DNA from: Oleispira antarctica RB-8
Lineage (GTDB): Bacteria > Pseudomonadota > Gammaproteobacteria > Pseudomonadales > Oceanobacteraceae
DNA: 64,000 nt
NCBI GenBank assembly: GCA_000967895.1
Contig: FO203512.1
Span: 1,325,350-1,389,349, forward strand
Direction of reading: 5' to 3'
Shown piece after piece: positions 57,524 through 64,000 of the stretch; within the stretch, counting starts at the first letter, position 1, and every line of letters starts with the position of its first letter. The notes beneath the pieces were generated by a model that was not told the DNA's origin, did not search any database, and was given only the letters and a program-made list of their open reading frames with translations. The translations under genes and the position numbers were made by a program.

Positions 57524-57908
57524 AACGATATTCTTCACCAATCTTGGTTAAGTGCTCACACGAATTGTTTGAATACGATTAGCAAAAGCTAAGGCTTTTG
57601 CTCGTTCTTTAAAAATTAGGATACATGATATGAGTTATTGATTAACTCGTAAGGTTTGATTGAGGTTGGGTTTACCCAAGTTTGATTGTACTAAGCGAAT
57701 TGATTATTTATCTCAGTGCTAATTCTCTATTTATACGTATTAAATTTTGAATTGTTGGTTTCGATCAACAGTCTAAGGTTTGATGCTTGTGTAAAAGAAA
57801 AAAATATTAAAGTGATAAGCAAACTCAGTTAGTTGATCAAATAATATCACCCTTAGCGTTAATACTTCCACAGTCTCTTGTGATTGTCGAGGTGGTTTTG
57901 GGTTATAT
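57524..57908 (+). other. 16S-23S spacer without tRNA genes
   Basis: 385 bp. I find no tRNA-Ile, tRNA-Ala or tRNA-Glu pattern. A BoxA-like GTTCTTTAAAAA is at 57604-57615, preceded by an AGCAAAAGC / GCTTTTGCT hairpin. The sequence beside the 23S 5' end will pair with that after its 3' end for RNase III processing. Confidence 0.75.
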
Positions 57909-60798
<2,890 letters not shown>

Positions 60799-61021
60799 AT
60801 AACACCAAAACTGCGCGTCTATACCAAGGTAAAGACAAGCGGTGGTGTTGTAAGATCAGAACAACTGATAAGCACACACTCTAATATTAAGCTGAAGACG
60901 CAAGTCAAAGCAGAGAATTAACACTAAGATAAAACCACATCATGTATCCGACCCTATTTGCTGAACGATTGCTGCCACTCGTAAGAGAAGTGCAATAAGA
61001 CAATCACTAAGCATCAAGGTT

Positions 61022-61140
61022 TGCTTGACGACAATAGCGCTGTGGAACCACCTGAACCCATCCCGAACTCAGAAGTGAAACGCAGTAGCGCCGATGGTAG
61101 TGTGGGGTTTCCCCATGTGAGAGTAGGTCATCGTCAAGCT
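61022..61140 (+). rRNA. rrf: 5S ribosomal RNA
   Basis: About 119 nt. TGCTTGACG at the 5' end pairs with CGTCAAGC at the 3' end. The core CCGAACTCAGAAGTGAAACG and GCGCCGATGGTAGTGTGGGG are conserved. The 223-bp gap from 23S has no tRNA. Confidence 0.96.
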
Positions 61141-61149
61141 TTTATTCTA

Positions 61150-61185
61150 AAAACCCTAACAGGTCTGCCTGTTAGGGTTTTTTTT
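61150..61185 (+). terminator. Terminator of the rRNA operon
   Basis: AAACCCTAACAGG-TCTG-CCTGTTAGGGTTT, a perfect stem of 13 bp or more followed by T8. Very strong. Confidence 0.95.
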
Positions 61186-61271
61186 CGCCTGGAGAAAAGT
61201 TAAATAGCAGGCCGATTAGAGTTTTTATAATAATGACTGTGGGTCTCTTTCGCTAAAGCTGGCAGCGAAGC

Positions 61272-61299
61272 GGTTTCTTCCATGTGATAGTAGGGTCAC
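61272..61299 (+). pseudogene. Possible remnant of a 5S rRNA 3' end
   Basis: GGTTTCTTCCATGTGATAGTAGGG resembles the 5S segment GGTTTCCCCATGTGAGAGTAGG with a few changes. The rest of 5S is not preserved. It could be the scar of a former second 5S copy. The remaining gap 61186-61732 shows no gene I can support. Confidence 0.45.
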
Positions 61300-61670
61300 T
61301 TTTTAAGTGCTTCAAGAGCCCTTGACGATCTGAGCCTGCGAAGGGCGACATCTTCAAGCGCTCTTTCATTACCAAAAGGATCGAACTCCCTTTTTATTTC
61401 TATCCCTCATCTCTATTAATTAATACCCACTTTATAATTAAAATTAAAGCTAATTTAATACTAAATACATAAACAACTGTTCGCATTAGTTATAAATAAA
61501 ATCAATTAATTTAGTACTTATGTTCTCCTAATTCCTATATTGGTTTTACCTATTTGCACCCGATTCACAGATAGAATACTCCACTTCATTTATTTGAAGT
61601 ACATTAGTTTTAATACGACAGATTCTCCTTTTTTATTTTTTTCTTTCCCTATTGAATGGTACTTAGATAG

Positions 61671-61728
61671 CACCCTAAATAAAAATTTAGGGGCTCATAA
61701 TAAAAAATATAATTCCACCGTTAGGGTG
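61671..61728 (+). promoter_or_regulatory. Possible RNA switch in the leader of the gene at 61733
   Basis: CCCTAAAT-AAAA-ATTTAGGG (61673-61692) forms a perfect 8-bp hairpin. Its left side, CACCCTA (61671-61677), is also exactly complementary to TAGGGTG (61722-61728), which contains the ribosome-binding site. The two pairings exclude each other. Confidence 0.35.
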
Positions 61729-61732
61729 AAAA

Positions 61733-62722
61733 ATGCTAAATACTCTTTCCAAAATATTTTGTATCTTATTTTTTGTGCAAACTAGTTATGCGCAATTGAT
61801 ACCTATTACTGAAAATGAATTGTCAGACATGTCAGGTCAAGCGTTTATTAATGTGGATCGCTTACAGACAGCAAAGAATTCTTCAGACCAAGCCATTGAT
61901 ACAACCAAAATCACTTTAGGTTTAGACATTAAAACTTCTGTTAACGCTGATCTATTAGATTTAGGTAATTATGAGCGTAATGGAAGTGCAGGCTCTGATA
62001 TTAGAATTAATGATTTTGCTTTAGGACGAATTGATTCTGATGGAAAAATTGTGCCTTTTGAAATATCAGACCCTTTTATCGAGTTAGCATTTGATACTGA
62101 TGCTGCTGGAAAAGAGAATCTAATTGGATTGCGCTTGGGTTTCGGAGGCGCTAAAGGTGCCTTATCTGGGAATATAGAATCCTTAACAGGTAAAATTAAT
62201 ATAGACATCTTTGGCAGAGCAGCTCCAGTGCGAGCTTCAACAACATTTGGTAATAGGATTCTTTTAAGCATCGCAGGTATCGGTAATAATACAATATTGC
62301 GAGCTGGCGCTGAATTAGTTCAAGCTAACGGTGAACCTAATGCTGTGCGATCAACGATTGTTGGGGTTCCCAATAGAACTAACTTAAGCTGTATAGATGA
62401 ATGCGGAGTACTTTCAGGGATAGCTTTAGCTTTATTAGGGTCTACTAATTGCAATGTGCTAGGCATTGATACTTGTTTTCCTATTGATATATATCGGACG
62501 TTAGAGGTTGGCAATAAGCAGACTGATGGTTCATTCACAGAGGCTCCTGGATTATTTCTCTCCTTTTTATCAGAAAAAATTACTTGGGAGCCCGGTACTC
62601 AACAAACAGAAACGGGTGCGTTTTTGAATGTGCCAAACGGTGGCTTAGAGGTCGACTTTGAACAGGCATTTAATGGTATTGAAAGAGCGAGGACTAAATA
62701 TGTTGACCCATATTATGATTAA
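61733..62722 (+). CDS. Exported protein 1 of a tandem family
   Basis: A signal peptide (MLNTLSKIFCILFFVQTSYA) is followed at once by LIPITENELSDMSGQAF, a signature shared in looser form with the next two genes. The rest is beta-rich, with repeated strand-turn segments (ITLGLDIKTSVNADLLDLG; LRLGFGGAKGAL) and four cysteines in two pairs (CIDEC; CNVLGIDTC). It ends with VDPYYD and no barrel-type Phe. From memory, the signature resembles uncharacterised exported proteins (DUF6160-like) of marine gammaproteobacteria. Function unknown; probably surface or periplasmic. Confidence 0.75.
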   Translation: MLNTLSKIFCILFFVQTSYAQLIPITENELSDMSGQAFINVDRLQTAKNSSDQAIDTTKITLGLDIKTSVNADLLDLGNYERNGSAGSDIRINDFALGRIDSDGKIVPFEISDPFIELAFDTDAAGKENLIGLRLGFGGAKGALSGNIESLTGKINIDIFGRAAPVRASTTFGNRILLSIAGIGNNTILRAGAELVQANGEPNAVRSTIVGVPNRTNLSCIDECGVLSGIALALLGSTNCNVLGIDTCFPIDIYRTLEVGNKQTDGSFTEAPGLFLSFLSEKITWEPGTQQTETGAFLNVPNGGLEVDFEQAFNGIERARTKYVDPYYD

Positions 62723-63782
62723 TTCACTGCGATTTATTACATTAGCGGTATTGCCGATACTTGCTCATTCTGACCTTATTCCATTGAATGATTCTACGTT
62801 GAAAAAAATCGATGGTGAAGGTATCGGTATTGTTTTAGAAGATTTTGTATACCAAGCGGGTGAGCAGACTAATGGCGGTACTTTTGAAATCTCAGGTCTA
62901 GAGAATTCAAGCGGCCAATCAGTCGTGCTCGGAATATCTCAATTTTATGTTGCTGGTAGTAATAGTAATCGAGGTGTTAATGTCATTAATAATCCGGTTA
63001 ACTTAGGGCGTTTACAATATCCTTATAATATTGAATTAAGAGATGGTAATGATATTGGTATCACTGATAAGGCCGTATTGGAATTAGCAGCACCTGAGAA
63101 ATTAGTGGACCTTAGTTATTTCCAAACATCTAAAGAGAATAGAGTTGAGAGACGATTTCCAGGAAAACAGGCAGCCTCAGGACAGAGGGTTGATAGAATT
63201 ACTGGGCTTGATGAAACTATTTTCTCTACTAGAGGCAGCGAGCGTGCAGACCTAGGTATTCGTTTTGATCTTGAGGTTGGTGGAACTGATGCCCAGTCTT
63301 TAGAGAATCATGTGAAGGGGCTAGCAATAGACGGCTCCTATGTTCGTTTATGGGGGGGCGAGGATAGGGTTGAAGCTGAAGTTAATTTTAACTTGTATGC
63401 AGAACAAATCGAGTTTAGAGCGTGTGATTCTATCGGTACTAATTGTGGCGATTCGGTTAACTTTAATAATATAGGTATCGAAGCCCAATTAGGGGATGGT
63501 AATTTTCAGCCTGTTACTTTTGAAGTGACTTCTGCTGGGCAATTTTCATTCTTAGTTGGCTCATTAGAAGGGAAGTGTCCTATAGGTACAACTGGAGGCT
63601 GTGAAGCTGGAAGTGCCAAGCTTAGGCTAGAAGAGTATTATACCAGCGGCCCAAGTACCAATATCTATGTTGATAATGTCCGTATAGGAACTGCACCTGT
63701 TAATACGGTTGGAAATTTTGGAAGTTCAACAATTTCTAATTTACAAATTCAATACTTAGAGGTTACGAGTCACGACTTGTAA
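62700..63782 (+). CDS. Exported protein 2 of a tandem family
   Basis: The ATG at 62700 (AGGA 7 bases upstream) overlaps the previous gene by 23 bases; a start further upstream (62658) lacks support. The signal peptide (MINSLRFITLAVLPILAHS within the first 24 residues) is followed by LIPLNDSTLKKIDGEGIGI, the variant family signature. The mature part is beta-rich with DGNDIGITDKAVLELA and cysteine pairs (RACDSIGTNC; KCPIGTTGGC), which may be disulfides. 360 residues. Translationally coupled to its paralogue. Confidence 0.78.
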   Translation: MLTHIMINSLRFITLAVLPILAHSDLIPLNDSTLKKIDGEGIGIVLEDFVYQAGEQTNGGTFEISGLENSSGQSVVLGISQFYVAGSNSNRGVNVINNPVNLGRLQYPYNIELRDGNDIGITDKAVLELAAPEKLVDLSYFQTSKENRVERRFPGKQAASGQRVDRITGLDETIFSTRGSERADLGIRFDLEVGGTDAQSLENHVKGLAIDGSYVRLWGGEDRVEAEVNFNLYAEQIEFRACDSIGTNCGDSVNFNNIGIEAQLGDGNFQPVTFEVTSAGQFSFLVGSLEGKCPIGTTGGCEAGSAKLRLEEYYTSGPSTNIYVDNVRIGTAPVNTVGNFGSSTISNLQIQYLEVTSHDL

Positions 63783-63797
63783 TGCGAGGATAATTTT

Positions 63798-64000
63798 ATG
63801 ATAAAAATAATAATGCTAATATTGTCCCTTGTTTATGTCTCACATATATTTGCTTTAGAACCTTTAGCAGAAGAAGAATTACAGCAGATTTTGGGACAAG
63901 GTGGGGTGTATCTTTCTGGAGATATTACCATTAATGAAACAGGCGGCCCTTTAAATGATGTATCTGATGTTTCAAATCCTCCAATTTGGCAGCAAAACTG
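63798..64000 (+). CDS. Exported protein 3 of a tandem family, 3' partial
   Basis: Begins 15 bp after the previous gene behind GAGGA and runs off the window after 67 codons. Signal peptide MIKIIMLILSLVYVSHIFA, then LEPLAEEELQQILGQGGVYL, the clearest form of the family signature with GQG. It is the third consecutive member, so the operon continues to the right. Confidence 0.75.
   Translation, partial: MIKIIMLILSLVYVSHIFALEPLAEEELQQILGQGGVYLSGDITINETGGPLNDVSDVSNPPIWQQN

Noticed and set aside
61021-61203. ORF of 60 codons on the plus strand
   Set aside because: It is the 5S rRNA and its terminator read as protein.

Overview
The window is chromosomal DNA, moderately AT-rich, from a motile, probably marine gammaproteobacterium. 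Its gene order and protein types fit the Oceanospirillales/Pseudomonas side of the class (an Oleispira- or Bermanella-like organism is a guess; the genus was not determined). The clues are the Pseudomonas-type order fliKLMNOPQR-flhBA-flhF-fleN-fliA-cheYZAB-motCD-parC-parP-cheW, the rnt-pyrC-motY block that Pseudomonas also has, and sigma-54 type promoters in the flagellar cluster. Region 1 (1-22.8 kb) is one long plus-strand flagellar and chemotaxis cluster. It opens with the tail of an HsbR-like phosphatase/kinase regulator and the phosphotransfer protein HptB. Then come the hook-length regulator, the C-ring and export gate genes, the placement and number GTPase/ATPase pair FlhF/FleN, sigma-28, the chemotaxis core, the second stator pair MotC/MotD, the polar array-positioning pair ParC/ParP with an unrecognised small gene between them, CheW and a DUF2802 protein. 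Region 2 (22.9-42.3 kb) is mixed housekeeping and regulation: a small exported protein, an AraC regulator, a possible outer-membrane protein, Bcp peroxiredoxin, the class Ia ribonucleotide reductase genes nrdA-nrdB with a YfaE-like ferredoxin, an RstA/RstB two-component system, MetR, an Aer-type receptor, glycerol kinase, a diguanylate cyclase, and argD-argF. Between the cyclase gene and argF sits a two-gene insert (M15-type peptidase plus lipoprotein). It is bracketed by a duplicated transcription terminator and a duplicated argF 3' end, the clearest sign of gene gain in the window. Region 3 (42.4-54.8 kb) holds a fused 5-oxoprolinase, monothiol glutaredoxin GrxD, a Fur-box-preceded TonB-dependent receptor, a LysR regulator, a hexose-6-phosphate mutarotase, a GreA/B-like protein, RNase T, dihydroorotase and the stator-ring protein MotY. 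Region 4 (54.75-61.2 kb) starts with two imperfect-palindrome elements and three tandem, partly duplicated rRNA promoters. A complete 16S-23S-5S operon without spacer tRNAs and a strong terminator follow. Region 5 (61.2-64 kb) has a possible 5S remnant and then three consecutive genes for exported proteins that share an N-terminal signature just after the signal peptide (L-x-P-x-x-[ED]-x-x-L-x-x-x-x-G-[QE]-[AG]). The third runs off the window. No CRISPR array, transposase, integrase or tRNA gene was seen.
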